From Citrobacter sp. MGH106 (GTDB taxonomy: Bacteria; Pseudomonadota; Gammaproteobacteria; Enterobacterales; Enterobacteriaceae), in NCBI RefSeq assembly GCF_001037495.1, contig NZ_KQ089822.1, positions 2,653,403-2,717,402 on the forward strand: a stretch of DNA of 64,000 nt. Direction: 5' to 3'. Below are positions 9,336 to 19,476 of this stretch, piece after piece. The stretch's first letter is position 1. Each line of letters starts with the position of its first letter. Made by a program: the position numbers and the translations under genes. A model generated the notes under the pieces. It had not been told where the DNA came from and searched no databases. It saw only the letters and a list, made by a program, of their open reading frames with translations.

Positions 9336-9398
9336 ATGTGAACAGCGACACTGGTCAGGATGAACGACTTACTGCAAAATATGAACGAATATGAACAG
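9336..9398. promoter_or_regulatory. tor boxes (TorR binding sites) between torC and torR
   Basis: Four direct decamers resembling the E. coli tor box CTGTTCATAT (here read as its complement ATATGAACAG) occur: ATGTGAACAG at 9336-9345, a weaker GGATGAACGA at 9358-9367, ATATGAACGA at 9379-9388 and a perfect ATATGAACAG at 9389-9398. Number, spacing and placement match the E. coli torC control region, where phospho-TorR activates torCAD and represses torR. Confidence 0.85.
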
Positions 9399-9414
9399 AG
9401 AGACAGAACACAGG

Positions 9415-10107
9415 ATGTCACATCACATTGTCATTGTTGAAGATGAGCCAGTGACCCAGGCACGACTGCAGGCTTATTTTGAGCAGGAAGGTTATCAAGT
9501 CTCGGCTGTTGCTAGCGGCGCTGGTCTGCGCGACATTATGGACCAACAGTCTGTTGATCTTGTCCTGCTGGATATTAATCTTCCGGATGAAAATGGTTTG
9601 ATGCTGACCCGATCGCTACGAGAGCGCTCAACGGTTGGGATCATTCTCGTAACGGGACGATGCGATCAAATTGACCGAATTGTCGGACTGGAGATGGGTG
9701 CCGATGATTATGTGACCAAACCGCTGGAATTGCGCGAACTCGTCGTGCGGGTGAAAAACCTGCTCTGGCGCATCGATCTTGCCCGCCAGGCACAACCTGC
9801 TGCGAAAGATAATTGCTACCAATTTGCGGGATACTGTCTGAATGTTTCTCGCCACACGCTGGAAAAAGAAGAGGAAACGATTAAGCTCACCCGCGCTGAG
9901 TACGAAATGCTGGTGGCATTTGTGACTAATCCGGGTGAAATCCTCAGCCGCGAAAGGCTACTCCGCATGCTTACGGCACGCAGAGTGGAAGACCCTGATC
10001 TGCGTACCGTCGATGTGTTGATCCGTCGTTTGCGCCATAAACTGAGTCCCGACCTGTTCGTTACCCAGCATGGCGAAGGCTATTTTTTAGCCTCCGACGT
10101 ATGCTGA
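9415..10107 (+). CDS. torR: TMAO response regulator TorR
   Basis: TorR, 230 residues, an OmpR/PhoB-type response regulator. The receiver domain has the phosphoacceptor Asp in LLDINLPDENG (about D53) and the conserved Lys in DDYVTKP; the C-terminal winged helix ends in RTVDVLIRRLRHKL. It is phosphorylated by TorS and activates torCAD. The ATG at 9415 (MSHHIVIVEDEP) matches the E. coli start; an upstream in-frame ATG at 9391 lies inside the last tor box and would add eight unconserved residues. Its 3' end overlaps the convergent torT by 28 bases. Confidence 0.96.
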   Translation: MSHHIVIVEDEPVTQARLQAYFEQEGYQVSAVASGAGLRDIMDQQSVDLVLLDINLPDENGLMLTRSLRERSTVGIILVTGRCDQIDRIVGLEMGADDYVTKPLELRELVVRVKNLLWRIDLARQAQPAAKDNCYQFAGYCLNVSRHTLEKEEETIKLTRAEYEMLVAFVTNPGEILSRERLLRMLTARRVEDPDLRTVDVLIRRLRHKLSPDLFVTQHGEGYFLASDVC

Positions 10108-11117
10108 TACAAATATACTGGCCGGAATCCCCCCGGAGATAGCGAGCTACGGCTATGTTTGCTGTCCGCATTTTCTGGGGTCAGTACTAAAATCGGCGGG
10201 CTGACGTTATCGGGAACGTTACGTCCCTGCAATACATTGATCGCTTGTTCGACCGCCAGTTGACCTTGCCAAACCATTTGGTCACTGGCAGCCATCAGTA
10301 CCCGTCCACGCTTGAGACCGCGATAAACCTGATGTGACAGGTAAAATGAGACCACCGTGAGAGGGGTCGCCAGATTGCGTCTTTCCCCCATTGCCGCTTC
10401 CGCTGCAATGGCCGTCCCGGCAACCACATCAATATCCGGATGGCGTTCCAGCATCTCCTGCAACAGATTGCGCTGTACTTCTATATCATTGTCCCCAAGG
10501 GCGACATCCACAATTTGCACCTGGCTTCCGGCGATCGCATCGCGGAACCCGGCAACCATTTCCCTACTGCCTCCGGCATCATCAGGTCCAGGCATTAAGA
10601 GCAATTTCAGTGGTTTTCCCCCACTCCACTTCACCAGGTAACGACCCGGTTGATAGCCCATTTGAAACCAGGGGACCCCGACTCGCGTTCGGGTTGTCGC
10701 GTCATGGATGGCGTTCACCACCTCAATAACCGGCAACGTGCCGACCTGTTTTTTGAGATCAGGAAACGATGTGGTGCTGCTGCCAAGTAAAATGGCATCT
10801 GCGCCCCACTCTTTACACTGGGCAATTTGCGTTTTCTGCGTCGAAAGCTGCCGATACCCTCCAGCTTCCTGCACTTTCAGGCTGACGCCGTAACGCCGTG
10901 CCGCTTGTTGCATGCCGTAGTTAACCGAGAGCCAATAGGAATCTTTGAGACTAGGGTAGAGCGCACAAAGTTTCCAGACCTGATGCGCTGTGACCGTTTC
11001 CTGCTGCTGAGGGGAAAAGTGTTGCTCGTCGTGCCAACGGATCAGAGACTCTCCTGCTCCGGCCGCCAGACCTTGTACAGAAAAGAAAGTCATCACCCAA
11101 AAAACGCATGCTCGCAT
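10080..11117 (-). CDS. torT: Periplasmic TMAO-binding sensor partner TorT
   Basis: TorT, 345 residues (E. coli 342), a periplasmic type-I binding protein with a signal peptide of about 19 residues ending in GLAA/GAG. In the family it binds TMAO and then the TorS sensor domain, starting the phosphorelay. The chain is collinear with E. coli TorT, including VCAG-like and GTAIAAEAAMG segments of the sugar-binding fold. It lies between torR and torS on the opposite strand, the usual arrangement torS-torT-torR-torCAD. Confidence 0.95.
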   Translation of the reverse strand: MRACVFWVMTFFSVQGLAAGAGESLIRWHDEQHFSPQQQETVTAHQVWKLCALYPSLKDSYWLSVNYGMQQAARRYGVSLKVQEAGGYRQLSTQKTQIAQCKEWGADAILLGSSTTSFPDLKKQVGTLPVIEVVNAIHDATTRTRVGVPWFQMGYQPGRYLVKWSGGKPLKLLLMPGPDDAGGSREMVAGFRDAIAGSQVQIVDVALGDNDIEVQRNLLQEMLERHPDIDVVAGTAIAAEAAMGERRNLATPLTVVSFYLSHQVYRGLKRGRVLMAASDQMVWQGQLAVEQAINVLQGRNVPDNVSPPILVLTPENADSKHSRSSLSPGGFRPVYLYQHTSEAKK

Positions 11118-11198
11118 GATAGCCTCATTATCAATAAGGCTTTATCCTAGTTGCTTTCCGCTTTTGGACTCAACCTTTTTAATCTGTGGCGACACTCC

Positions 11199-13955
11199 GT
11201 GAATTTATCTCTGACCAGAAGACTGTGGATGGGCTTCGCGCTGATGGCGGCACTGACCCTCATGAGTACACTTGTAGGTTGGTACAGTCTGCGTTTTGTC
11301 AGCCAGGTTGAGCAAGCCAATACACAAGAACTAATCCCGACAATGAACATGGCGCGTCAATTGAGCGAAGCCAGTGCCTGGGAGCTTTTTTCCGCGCAGA
11401 ACCTGACCATCGCCGACAGTGAAAATATGTGGCTGGCACAGGGCCGAATGTTAACAGCACAAAGTCTCAAAATTACCGCATTGCTTAAAACGCTACGTCA
11501 GCAAGGTTTTGACACCACGGCGATAGAGCTGCAGGAGCAGGAAATCGCACAGTCGTTAAGTCAGCAGGGAGAGCTGGTTGGACAACGGCTGAGACTCCGC
11601 GATCAGCAGCAACAACTCAGTCAACGTATTGTCACCGCCGCAGGCGATATCGCTGAAATGGCTCACGGTCAGGCGAATAATGCGGCGACTTCCGCAGGTG
11701 CGACACAAGCGGGAATATATGATTTGATTGAAAATAATCAGCGTCGGGAGGCTGAACAGGCACTGGATCGTCTCATTGATACCGATCTGGAATACGTTAA
11801 TCAGATGAACGAGGTGCGTCTGAGCGCACTACGCGTGCAACAAATGATTATGAATCTGAGTGCCGATCAGGCGCAATATAACGCCGCAGCGATGGATAAC
11901 CGATTGAATGCCGCAGTCAGAATTCTGCATCGTCGACAAATACGCATTGAAGATCCAGTGGTGCGCGAACAGGTTGCGGAGTCAGTGAATACGGTAGGAC
12001 GTTATGTCGAGCTGCTGGCGCTATACCAGCAGGATAATGACATCAGCACCCGGCTACAGATCCTGTCGCAGAATAACATTTATCAGTTTACCCGTTTCAG
12101 CAGTGAAGTCAGCCAGTTAGTCAACACTATCGAAGAACGTAACCGTGCAGGGTTAACTTCACTGAAACAAGCCAGCGAGCGCGGACAAACCTGGCTGCTG
12201 TTGCTCGGCGCTGTTTCGCTGATATCGCTGATCCTAATCCTCTGGCGCGTGGTTTACCGTTCAGTGACGCGCCCTCTGGCCCAACAAACACAGGCATTGC
12301 AGCAACTGCTTGAAGGTAACATTGACTCCCCCTTTCCAGAAACCGCAGGCGTTCGGGAACTGGATACTATTGGACGTTTAATGGATGCGTTTCGTGCCAG
12401 CGTCCACGCCCTCAATAATCATCGGCAGCAGTTGGCTACGCAGGTAAAATCGCGTACCGCCGAGCTTCACGCGCTGGTCATTGAACACCGTCAGGCGCGG
12501 GCTGAAGCTGAAAAAGCAAATCAGGCAAAATCAGCATTTCTTGCGGCAATGAGCCATGAAATACGCACCCCACTTTACGGGATCCTCGGCACTGCGCAGT
12601 TGCTTTCAGAAAACCAGGCACTGGCTCAACATCAGGAAAACCTGCGTGCAATCACCGATTCCGGCGAATCACTACTGACTATTCTCAACGATATTCTGGA
12701 TTACTCAGCAATTGAGGCCGGTGGAAAGAATGTCTCTGTTAGTGATGAGCCCTTTGAGCCCAGACCTTTGCTGGAAAGTACACTCCAGTTGATGAACAGT
12801 CGCATCAACGGGCGGCCTGTTACACTTGTTGCGGACTTTTCCAGCGCTCTCCCCCTCGCATTACAGGGCGATCCTCGCCGTATTCGTCAGATAATCACTA
12901 ATTTATTAAGCAATGCACTGCGATTTACCGATCGTGGTCTTATTACGCTACGCAGCTTCACTGAAGGTGAACAGTGGTGTATCGAGGTTGAGGATACGGG
13001 CAGTGGTATCGAAGCCTCTCGCCTGGCTGACATTTTTAAGCCCTTTGTTCAGGTAAGCGGCAAACGTGGCGGGACAGGACTGGGGTTAACGATCAGTAGC
13101 AGCCTTGCACAGGCTATGGGTGGTGAACTGACCGTGACCAGCACACCTGGTGTTGGGAGTTGCTTTCAGTTGCGACTTCCTTTACGTCCCGCTTCGCGCC
13201 CTACCCCTAAATGTCCCCATCGCCCGGTCAATTTACAGGGGATACGTTTACTGTTGATTGAGGACAATCCCCTCACCCAGCGTATTACCGTGGAGATGTT
13301 AACCACCAGCGGAGCCCTGGTGATGGTAGCAAGTTGTGCCGCCGACGCACTACATGTCCTGCAAGGTAATGAGCACTATGATGCCGTGCTGGTTGATTTT
13401 GATCTCCCGGATACCGACGGTATTACGCTCGCCCAACAACTGACACAGATTTATCCAACCCTGCCTCTGATTGGGTTCAGCGCTCACGTGATTGATGAGA
13501 CCCTAAGCCGTCGTACCAGTACGTTGTTTCACGGTATTATTCAAAAACCGGTGCCGCGAGACGCCCTGGGTCAACTCATCACACACTATATTTCAGGTTC
13601 AGAATCCCCTTACGTCGCTGAACCACTTAGCGAGTGTCTTCTGGATACGCATCAATTATCAGAAGATGCTCGCATCATGGGACATAGCAAAATTGGTGAA
13701 TGGCTGCGTTTATTTACCCAACATACACTGCCTTTACTCGACGAAATTGATACCGCTCGCTCGCAAAAAGACGTTGAGAAGATCAGACGTCTTGCACACC
13801 AGTTAAAAAGTAGCTGCGCCAGCATGGGGATGGTTACCGCCCGCCGCGCATGCGAGGCTGTTGAACAACATCCGGAAGATAACTGCGCCCTCAGAGAAGA
13901 GATATTAAAAGGCCTGCGTGCAGTTGCATCCTGGGTGGAGAACGAAATGAAATAA
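11199..13955 (+). CDS. torS: Hybrid sensor histidine kinase TorS
   Basis: TorS, 918 residues from the GTG at 11199, which gives the family start [16 protein letters not shown] (E. coli 914). An in-frame TTG at 11151 would add 16 residues and cannot be excluded. Order of parts: transmembrane segment, four-helix periplasmic TorT-binding domain, second transmembrane segment, HAMP, histidine kinase with AMSHEIRTP (His codon 12555-12557), ATPase motifs ([22 protein letters not shown]), receiver with LVDFDLPD, and a C-terminal HPt domain with AHQLKSSC. The four-step relay His-Asp-His-TorR is complete. Confidence 0.95.
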   Translation: MNLSLTRRLWMGFALMAALTLMSTLVGWYSLRFVSQVEQANTQELIPTMNMARQLSEASAWELFSAQNLTIADSENMWLAQGRMLTAQSLKITALLKTLRQQGFDTTAIELQEQEIAQSLSQQGELVGQRLRLRDQQQQLSQRIVTAAGDIAEMAHGQANNAATSAGATQAGIYDLIENNQRREAEQALDRLIDTDLEYVNQMNEVRLSALRVQQMIMNLSADQAQYNAAAMDNRLNAAVRILHRRQIRIEDPVVREQVAESVNTVGRYVELLALYQQDNDISTRLQILSQNNIYQFTRFSSEVSQLVNTIEERNRAGLTSLKQASERGQTWLLLLGAVSLISLILILWRVVYRSVTRPLAQQTQALQQLLEGNIDSPFPETAGVRELDTIGRLMDAFRASVHALNNHRQQLATQVKSRTAELHALVIEHRQARAEAEKANQAKSAFLAAMSHEIRTPLYGILGTAQLLSENQALAQHQENLRAITDSGESLLTILNDILDYSAIEAGGKNVSVSDEPFEPRPLLESTLQLMNSRINGRPVTLVADFSSALPLALQGDPRRIRQIITNLLSNALRFTDRGLITLRSFTEGEQWCIEVEDTGSGIEASRLADIFKPFVQVSGKRGGTGLGLTISSSLAQAMGGELTVTSTPGVGSCFQLRLPLRPASRPTPKCPHRPVNLQGIRLLLIEDNPLTQRITVEMLTTSGALVMVASCAADALHVLQGNEHYDAVLVDFDLPDTDGITLAQQLTQIYPTLPLIGFSAHVIDETLSRRTSTLFHGIIQKPVPRDALGQLITHYISGSESPYVAEPLSECLLDTHQLSEDARIMGHSKIGEWLRLFTQHTLPLLDEIDTARSQKDVEKIRRLAHQLKSSCASMGMVTARRACEAVEQHPEDNCALREEILKGLRAVASWVENEMK

Positions 13956-14082
13956 TCAAAATGGGCCAGGGGAAACGGCTTCCATCTGTACACAACCGTT
14001 AACAGAATATCTTTCAGCCGGGCCAACAAATCTATTCTGTCCTTAGTCAACCACATGCTAACGTAATCTCCCCTCCAGGATT

Positions 14083-14388
14083 ATGGATAATAAAATGAGC
14101 GTTATTGGTGTTGTCGTTTTAACTTATATAAAACCGTTAAATGAAGTCGATAATTTACTTCCCGCGCATGTGGAATGGCTGAAAAAAGGGTACGCAAAGG
14201 GTTTATTCCTCGCCTCAGGACGCAAAACCCCGCGCTCAGGAGGCGTAATACTGGCAAAATGCGATGATGAAGAAGCGTTAAAAAGTTATCTCAGCCAGGA
14301 TCCCTTTCAACAATCAGGGGTTGTAAAAGTCGAGCTGATCCCTTTTGAAGCAACAATGATGGCTGCTGAGCTAAAAGATATTCTGTAA
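14083..14388 (+). CDS. YciI-family (YCII domain) small protein
   Basis: A 101-residue protein of the YCII domain family, small ferredoxin-like dimers with a conserved His and a GRKTPRSGG-type loop. The visible signature runs from LLPAHVEWLKKGYAKGLFLASGRKTP (His near residue 29) to DPFQQSGVVKVELIPFEA. The family is related to muconolactone isomerase and chlorite dismutase folds, but most members, including this one, have no proven substrate. An aggatt ribosome site precedes the ATG; a second ATG four codons in is possible. It stands alone between torS and the convergent phoH. Confidence 0.85.
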   Translation: MDNKMSVIGVVVLTYIKPLNEVDNLLPAHVEWLKKGYAKGLFLASGRKTPRSGGVILAKCDDEEALKSYLSQDPFQQSGVVKVELIPFEATMMAAELKDIL

Positions 14389-14403
14389 GCGTAATAAAAA
14401 CAA

Positions 14404-14420
14404 AGCCCGGTTTCCCGGGC
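14404..14420. terminator. Hairpin between yciI-like gene and phoH
   Basis: A GC-rich inverted repeat, GCCCGG and CCGGGC around a TTTC loop, lies about 16 bases after the yciI-like stop and 20 bases from the phoH stop. T-rich flanks are weak on both sides; its place between convergent genes supports a shared terminator. Confidence 0.6.
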
Positions 14421-14439
14421 CTTGAAGACGAAGAACATA

Positions 14440-15228
14440 TCAGTTGTAAGCATTAAGCGTCCGCTGACAGAGCGCCGAACGAACGCAATCATCTTTATTG
14501 AAACGAACGATCCCAATCATCTCATCTTCTTCGAAGCGGGCCAGCGCATCGCTTAACCCGGACCGAACATGCGCCGGTAAGTCACACTGGGTAACATCCC
14601 CGTTCACAATTACCGTCACATTCTCTCCAAGGCGAGTTAAAAACATTTTCATTTGCGCAGCAGTCACATTCTGAGCCTCGTCGAGAATAACAACTGCATT
14701 TTCAAAGGTACGTCCGCGCATATAAGCGAACGGCGCGATTTCCACCTTACCAATCTCAGGTCGCAGGCAATATTGCATGAAGGAGGCTCCCAGTCGTTTT
14801 ACCAGCACGTCGTACACGGGTCGAAAATAGGGAGCAAACTTCTCGGAAACATCTCCAGGTAAGAAGCCGAGATCTTCATCAGCTTGCAGAACTGGACGGG
14901 TTACAATGATCCGGTCCACATCTTTGTGGATCAGGGCCTCTGCTGCTTTTGCCGCGCTGATCCAGGTTTTACCACACCCGGCTTCACCCGTGGCGAAGAT
15001 CAGCTGTTTACTCTCGATAGCATTCAGGTACTGCGCCTGAGCTTCATTTCGCGCCATGATAGGTGTGGCGTCGCGACTGTCACGCGCCATACCGATCGCT
15101 TCTACGCCGCCCATCTGCACAAGCGAGGTGACCGATTCATCTTCACGTTGCTTATGGCTACGCGAATCCCGTCTCAGCACACGTTTTGCTTCACGACGAG
15201 CTTTGATCACTGCTTTTTGTCTTCCCAT
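14440..15228 (-). CDS. phoH: Phosphate-starvation ATPase PhoH
   Basis: PhoH, 262 residues from the ATG at 15228. This start has a strong aaggtg ribosome site and begins MGRQKAVIKARREAK as in close homologues; a frame extending 40 residues upstream looks unconserved. Walker A is GEAGCGKT (81-88) and Walker B VVILDEAQN (179-187). The C-terminal PhoH ATPase domain is related to superfamily 1 helicases; other PhoH proteins are linked to RNA processing, but the exact role here is not established. A candidate Pho box is about 430 bases upstream. It is convergent with the yciI-like gene and lies downstream of efeUOB. Confidence 0.93.
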   Translation of the reverse strand: MGRQKAVIKARREAKRVLRRDSRSHKQREDESVTSLVQMGGVEAIGMARDSRDATPIMARNEAQAQYLNAIESKQLIFATGEAGCGKTWISAAKAAEALIHKDVDRIIVTRPVLQADEDLGFLPGDVSEKFAPYFRPVYDVLVKRLGASFMQYCLRPEIGKVEIAPFAYMRGRTFENAVVILDEAQNVTAAQMKMFLTRLGENVTVIVNGDVTQCDLPAHVRSGLSDALARFEEDEMIGIVRFNKDDCVRSALCQRTLNAYN

Positions 15229-15651
15229 GGATAGCACCTTGAGTTGTAGGTATACATCACACGCACCGCTTGCGGCACGATTATGCGCACGAACATCTGA
15301 GGTTTGGCTTCCTTGTAAGCCATTGCTTGCCTTCGAATAAGACACCACGCACGGCTACGCGCACCGTACAGGGCGTCGGTAACAAGGATAAGATATGGAA
15401 GGGAGAGGAATTTAGCGGTGACGAGATGGCTGGCGGAAGAGAAACGTCCGCATAACATGGTATTGCTGCTGTGAAAAGCGAGTCCATTACAGGACATTAC
15501 CATTCGCGATCTCCATAGTGAATGACCATCACCGCCGGGAACTACCGCTGTTACCTATAATTACAACAGAATTTATTGTCAGCGCAACAATATTTTTACT
15601 TATTGTTAACTAAATTACATCCTGCCGCTGAGAACAGTCTCTTACAGAGAG

Positions 15652-15669
15652 ATGACAAAATTATTTCAA
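15652..15669 (-). promoter_or_regulatory. Candidate Pho box upstream of phoH
   Basis: Read on the minus strand the 18-mer is TTGAAATAATTTTGTCAT, matching 13 of 18 positions of CTGTCATAAATCTGTCAT, with six of seven positions correct in the downstream half. Orientation is toward phoH. A clear -10 at the proper distance was not found, so this is tentative. Confidence 0.35.
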
Positions 15670-15723
15670 CGCTGCAGACATCACGAAAAATAATTGGTCC
15701 ATTCATCAAGTTGTCAGGAAATA

Positions 15724-15741
15724 CCCCGCGGGAGTGCGGGG
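15724..15741 (-). terminator. Hairpin downstream of efeB
   Basis: CCCCGC (15724-15729) pairs with GCGGGG (15736-15741). It lies 9 bases past the efeB stop, at the end of efeUOB. Only a short T-rich stretch (TATTT) follows on the minus strand. Confidence 0.55.
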
Positions 15742-15749
15742 CTCAGGTT

Positions 15750-17033
15750 TCAGGCCTCAAGAAGAGATTGCCCAAGATAACGTTCAGCGTCTTTGACACC
15801 AGGCAAGGCAAAGAAATATCCGCCACCAATCGGCTTCACATACTCTTCCAGCGCTTCACCATTCAGGCGTTTCTGCACGGTCAAAAAACCTTTTTCCAGA
15901 TCGTGCTGATAGCAAACAAACAGTAAACCCATATCCAGTTGACCAGAATTGGTGACGCCAAGCGAATAGCTGTAACCACGACGCATCATCAGGCTGGACT
16001 CCGACTCCCGGGTTCGCGGGTTTGCCAGACGGATATGGCTGTCGAGCGCAATCACCTCACCTTCAGGATCGCTGGCGTAGTCAGGTACATCGTGCTCGCG
16101 CTGCATACCTAATGGTGCACCAGTCTGTTTGTCTCGCCCGAAAATAGTCTGTTGCTCTTTAAGCGGTGTACGATCCCAGAACTCAACGCGAAACTGAATA
16201 AGCCTTACCGCCTGATAACTCCCGCCTTCCGCCCATTTCGGCTCGTCTTGATCGGACGTCACCCACACCACATTTTGCATCAGCTTTTTATCTGTGCCAT
16301 CCGGGTTAGCGGTCCCGTCTTTAAAACCAAGCAGATTGACTGGTGTCTCTTTGCCTTTACTGCGTGCAGCATGATCAGAGATAAACCCTTCGCGCTTCCA
16401 GCGAACGCTGAGGAGATCCGGTGTGTGCTTAATGATATCGCGCAGCGCATGTATGACGGTGTCTTGCGTGTTGGCGCAAATCTGTAACAACAAATCGCCA
16501 TGACACAACGCTGCATCCAGCGAATCATTCGGAAAGCGCGTCATTTTTTGCAGTTTTTTCGGCATGCTGGTGCTAAGACCATAGCGCTCGTCGAACAGCG
16601 AATGCCCCACCGACAGCGTCATCGTCAGGTTATCCGGCGCAATGTAGGCACCGAGAATGCCGGAATCCATTGGCGGTAAACGCGGGTTTGGCGTCTCGGG
16701 CGCGGGCCCGCCGGTCGTCAGGAACGCAAAACGACGGGTCAGTAACCGGAACAGACGCTCAAGGTCAGCTTTATCGCTGGCGAGAACATCAAACGCCACC
16801 AGCATCATGGATGCCTGCTGTGGCGTCAGGATCCCAGCCTGATGCGGGCCATAAAATGGCTGTGCTTCACCGCGAGCATCCGGCGATAGCGTTCCCGGCG
16901 CACTCTGCGGTTTTTGCGCATGCGCAACCGGGCAGCCGCCAGCCAGTGCCAGTGCGCCACCCAGCGCGCCCATCCCTTTCAGTAAACGTCGGCGCGACGG
17001 CTCGCTCACGCCGTTTTCATTATCATGCTGCAT
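15750..17033 (-). CDS. efeB: Periplasmic DyP-type haem peroxidase EfeB
   Basis: EfeB, 427 residues (E. coli 423). A Tat signal is clear: [21 protein letters not shown] near residue 13. The dye-decolourising peroxidase signature GFKDGTANP, with the catalytic Asp, lies near residue 240. It is the exported peroxidase of the EfeUOB ferrous iron system; proposed roles are oxidation of Fe(II) for uptake and removal of iron from haem, the latter debated. Its start lies 5 bases after the efeO stop, so they are co-translated. Third gene of efeU-efeO-efeB. Confidence 0.96.
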   Translation of the reverse strand: MQHDNENGVSEPSRRRLLKGMGALGGALALAGGCPVAHAQKPQSAPGTLSPDARGEAQPFYGPHQAGILTPQQASMMLVAFDVLASDKADLERLFRLLTRRFAFLTTGGPAPETPNPRLPPMDSGILGAYIAPDNLTMTLSVGHSLFDERYGLSTSMPKKLQKMTRFPNDSLDAALCHGDLLLQICANTQDTVIHALRDIIKHTPDLLSVRWKREGFISDHAARSKGKETPVNLLGFKDGTANPDGTDKKLMQNVVWVTSDQDEPKWAEGGSYQAVRLIQFRVEFWDRTPLKEQQTIFGRDKQTGAPLGMQREHDVPDYASDPEGEVIALDSHIRLANPRTRESESSLMMRRGYSYSLGVTNSGQLDMGLLFVCYQHDLEKGFLTVQKRLNGEALEEYVKPIGGGYFFALPGVKDAERYLGQSLLEA

Positions 17034-17038
17034 GATGC

Positions 17039-18166
17039 TTAATCCAGACCCAGTACACCGCGTAATTGAGACAAATCTTCCGCCAGCGTAGTAATTGGCC
17101 CTTTCAGCGCATTGCGGTCAGCATTGGTCAGTTTGTCATAGGTTTCAAAACCGTCTTTGGTACGATATTTCGCCAGGATAGCATCGACTTTTTTGAAGTT
17201 TGCATCCACTTTTGCCAGCAGTTCAGCATTGGATTTTTGCAACTGAGGACGCAGGAGATCGACAATTTTCTGTGCGCCATCAACGTTGGCCTGGAAGTCC
17301 CACAGGTCGGTGTGACTATAGCGATCTTCTTCACCACTAATTTTGCTGGCAGCAACTTCTTCAATCAGCCCGGCAGCTCCACCAACCACTTTTGATGGTG
17401 GGAACGCCAGCTCGCTAATGCGCGTTTGCAGGTCAATAACGTCGCTGTTCAACTGCTCAGCATACTTATCCATGCCTTTGGTGGTATTGTCGCCAAACAG
17501 CGCTTTTTCCAGGCGATGGAAGCCGGTAAATTTCGGATCGGCGGCTTTTTGCTCGTAATCATCTTCACGCGCATCAATGCTGCCATCAAGGTCGGAGAAC
17601 AGTTCCGCAATTGGCTCAATGCGCTCGTAGTGCTGACGTGTCGGTGCATACAGGGATTTGGCTTTCTCCAGATCGCCAGCTTTAATGGCATCAGTGAATG
17701 CTTTGGTACCCGCAACCAGCTGTGCGGTTTCTGCCGTCACATAGGCTTTATATTCGGTAATCGCGCCGCTCAGGCTCAGCAAGGCATCACTTTGCGCTGC
17801 ATCCGCCGTAGCATTCCCCTTCACAATCAGCTTCCCTTTCGGGTTTGTCAGCAGACCGCAGGTCATATCATATTCACCTGGTTGCAGGTTGACGGTCATT
17901 TTCTGGCTAAAGCCTGGCGCAATATTTTCACGCTCTTCCACCACCATGACACCTTTGAGGATCTCCCACTCCAGCGCTTTCTGGCTGTGGTTCTGGATGA
18001 TGAACTGTGTTTTCCCGGCATTAACAGTGATCGTCATCGGTTCACACTGTTTGTCATTTACCGTGACTTTGACCTGTGGAATATCTGCAGCCTGTGCGGC
18101 AAATGCGGAAGTAAACAGCGCGGCAATACCCAGCTGCAGCGCACTACGGCGAAAATTAATCGTCAT
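17039..18166 (-). CDS. efeO: Periplasmic iron-uptake protein EfeO
   Basis: EfeO, 375 residues as in E. coli. A Sec signal peptide ends in FAAQA near residue 26. An N-terminal cupredoxin-like domain (about 27-120) is followed by an M75 peptidase-like (EfeM) helical domain containing the HxxE motif in [10 protein letters not shown] near residue 216. The family binds Fe(II) or Fe(III) in the periplasm and delivers it to EfeU. It is the middle gene of efeUOB, 57 bases after efeU. Confidence 0.96.
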   Translation of the reverse strand: MTINFRRSALQLGIAALFTSAFAAQAADIPQVKVTVNDKQCEPMTITVNAGKTQFIIQNHSQKALEWEILKGVMVVEERENIAPGFSQKMTVNLQPGEYDMTCGLLTNPKGKLIVKGNATADAAQSDALLSLSGAITEYKAYVTAETAQLVAGTKAFTDAIKAGDLEKAKSLYAPTRQHYERIEPIAELFSDLDGSIDAREDDYEQKAADPKFTGFHRLEKALFGDNTTKGMDKYAEQLNSDVIDLQTRISELAFPPSKVVGGAAGLIEEVAASKISGEEDRYSHTDLWDFQANVDGAQKIVDLLRPQLQKSNAELLAKVDANFKKVDAILAKYRTKDGFETYDKLTNADRNALKGPITTLAEDLSQLRGVLGLD

Positions 18167-18223
18167 GACCCATCCCTACAAATAAGTATGTTGTAACTAA
18201 ATGATATTCTGCATCGCGTTTTT

Positions 18224-19057
18224 TTAAGGTGCGGTACGAGATGCCGTAGTGCCTGAACGCGGCGGCAGTGCAAACAAAATCAGTGCCGGAATCAGGTAGA
18301 TAAACCAGACTGCAACCTCACTGACGCTTGGCGCTTCCTGATACCCAAAGATCCCTTCCATTAACGTGCCGAACAGAGAGTGCGTTGAAAGAACGTTACT
18401 TATGTCAAACGCTACATCCTGGAAATGATTCCATAATCCGGCCTCGTGGAACGCACGAATGGCCCCTGCAGCAAGCCCTGCAGCCACCAGCAGAATAAAC
18501 AGGCTGGTCCATTTGAAGAATGCACCGAGATTCAGTCGGATCCCACCCAGATAAATCAGGTATCCCAACACAACAGCCGTTGCCAGTCCCAGCATCGCAC
18601 CTACCGGCGGCCAAATACCGACATCCTGCTGAAAAGCCGCCAGCAAGAAAAAGACCGATTCCAGCCCTTCACGGGCAACAGCAAAAAAGACCATCATCAC
18701 CAGCGCCCAGCCGTGATGGTTGCTGCGCTGTAATGCGTTATCGACAGCCTGCTCCAGTTGAACTTTGACGTTACGTGAGACTTTACGCATCCAGAAGACC
18801 ATCCAGGTAAGGATCACAACGGCAATGACCGCCACAATACCTTCAAATAACTCCTGTTCTTTTTGCGGAAATTCACCCGTGGTTTCATTGATGAAAATCC
18901 CCAACGCCAGACATAACGCTGCCGCCAGCAATACACCAATCCACATCACGCCAATCCAGCGGCCTCGCTGAGTTCGTTTCAGGTAACTGGCTATCAGGCT
19001 GACAATCAGCGCGGCCTCTAACCCTTCGCGCAACATAATTAGAAATGGAACGAACAT
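18224..19057 (-). CDS. efeU: Ferrous iron permease EfeU (FTR1 family), intact
   Basis: EfeU, 277 residues, seven predicted transmembrane segments. Both iron-binding REGLE motifs of the FTR1/OFeT family are present: LREGLEAAL near residue 9 and AREGLESVFF near residue 128. The frame is open throughout, unlike the frameshifted copy of E. coli K-12. It imports iron across the inner membrane. It is first in the efeUOB operon, and a Fur box lies 60 bases upstream. A second FTR1 permease (fetM-like) is encoded at 40417-42366. Confidence 0.97.
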   Translation of the reverse strand: MFVPFLIMLREGLEAALIVSLIASYLKRTQRGRWIGVMWIGVLLAAALCLALGIFINETTGEFPQKEQELFEGIVAVIAVVILTWMVFWMRKVSRNVKVQLEQAVDNALQRSNHHGWALVMMVFFAVAREGLESVFFLLAAFQQDVGIWPPVGAMLGLATAVVLGYLIYLGGIRLNLGAFFKWTSLFILLVAAGLAAGAIRAFHEAGLWNHFQDVAFDISNVLSTHSLFGTLMEGIFGYQEAPSVSEVAVWFIYLIPALILFALPPRSGTTASRTAP

Positions 19058-19476
19058 GCGAAGTACCCTTAAACGTTATTCTCAGTCAACTGATGCAAAG
19101 AAAAGTAAATTACAGTGATAGTGATTATCATTACAGCAACAAAAAACTCAAGCAGAATGTTTTGAGAATGATGACTGAATGTAAACAGTTAGGAGAGTAA
19201 CGGTTACTGCCTCTTTGCAAGGACAGCAAATAAACAAGCCCGCACGCAGTTAACACCACTGGGTTAAGCAAAATCAGCGGTTGAACGATCCGACGGGTAG
19301 ACGACAATGCCTCATCAATTTCCTGATGGTGCTTTTTTATGCTTTCTTCCTGGCCCGACAATACCCAGCTCCAGGCCGAGCCCGCTTCACTTTCCTGCTT
19401 CCAGCGGTCACTACATCTCGAATGGATTTTCCAGATGATTGAATCTTATAGTTTATGACGAAGGTTGTTCTAATAA
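19058..19476. other. Region between efeU and the split hydrolase gene
   Basis: It contains the efeU promoter with the Fur box at 19117-19135. A minus-strand frame at 19131-19361 could encode 76 residues from a TTG start, with one hydrophobic stretch (LILLNPVVLTACGLVYLL), and the same frame is open further upstream. It overlaps the Fur box, has no clear ribosome site and no recognisable relatives, so it was not called as a gene; it may be a decayed fragment carried with the AT-rich insert. Confidence 0.5.
19117..19135 (-). promoter_or_regulatory. Fur box upstream of efeUOB
   Basis: GATAGTGATTATCATTACA matches 15 of 19 positions of the Fur consensus GATAATGATAATCATTATC. Its centre is about 69 bases upstream of the efeU ATG, where it could cover the promoter. 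Iron repression of efeUOB by Fur is established in E. coli. Confidence 0.75.

Larger units (their letters stand above)
15229..15749. other. 521-base region between phoH and efeB
   Basis: No convincing gene. It holds the long phoH leader with the Pho-box-like site at 15652-15669, and the efeB terminator hairpin at 15724-15741. Short open frames here overlap each other on both strands, lack ribosome sites and look like chance. The length of the leader is notable, since E. coli phoH is also reported to have promoters at a distance. Confidence 0.6.

Noticed and set aside
9391..9414. Upstream ATG extension of torR
   Set aside because: It would begin inside the perfect tor box and adds eight residues absent from known TorR; the ATG at 9415 matches the family.
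15229..15348. N-terminal 40-residue extension of phoH
   Set aside because: Unconserved, serine-rich residues, while the ATG at 15228 has a strong ribosome site and begins the conserved MGRQKAVIK. A longer form is annotated in some genomes, so it is not fully excluded.
18224..19057. efeU frameshift as in E. coli K-12
   Set aside because: Checked: the frame is open for all 277 codons with both REGLE motifs, so the gene is intact here.
19131..19361. 76-residue minus-strand frame downstream of the split hydrolase
   Set aside because: TTG start, no ribosome site, overlaps the efeU Fur box, no known relatives. Kept only as a remark in the intergenic entry.
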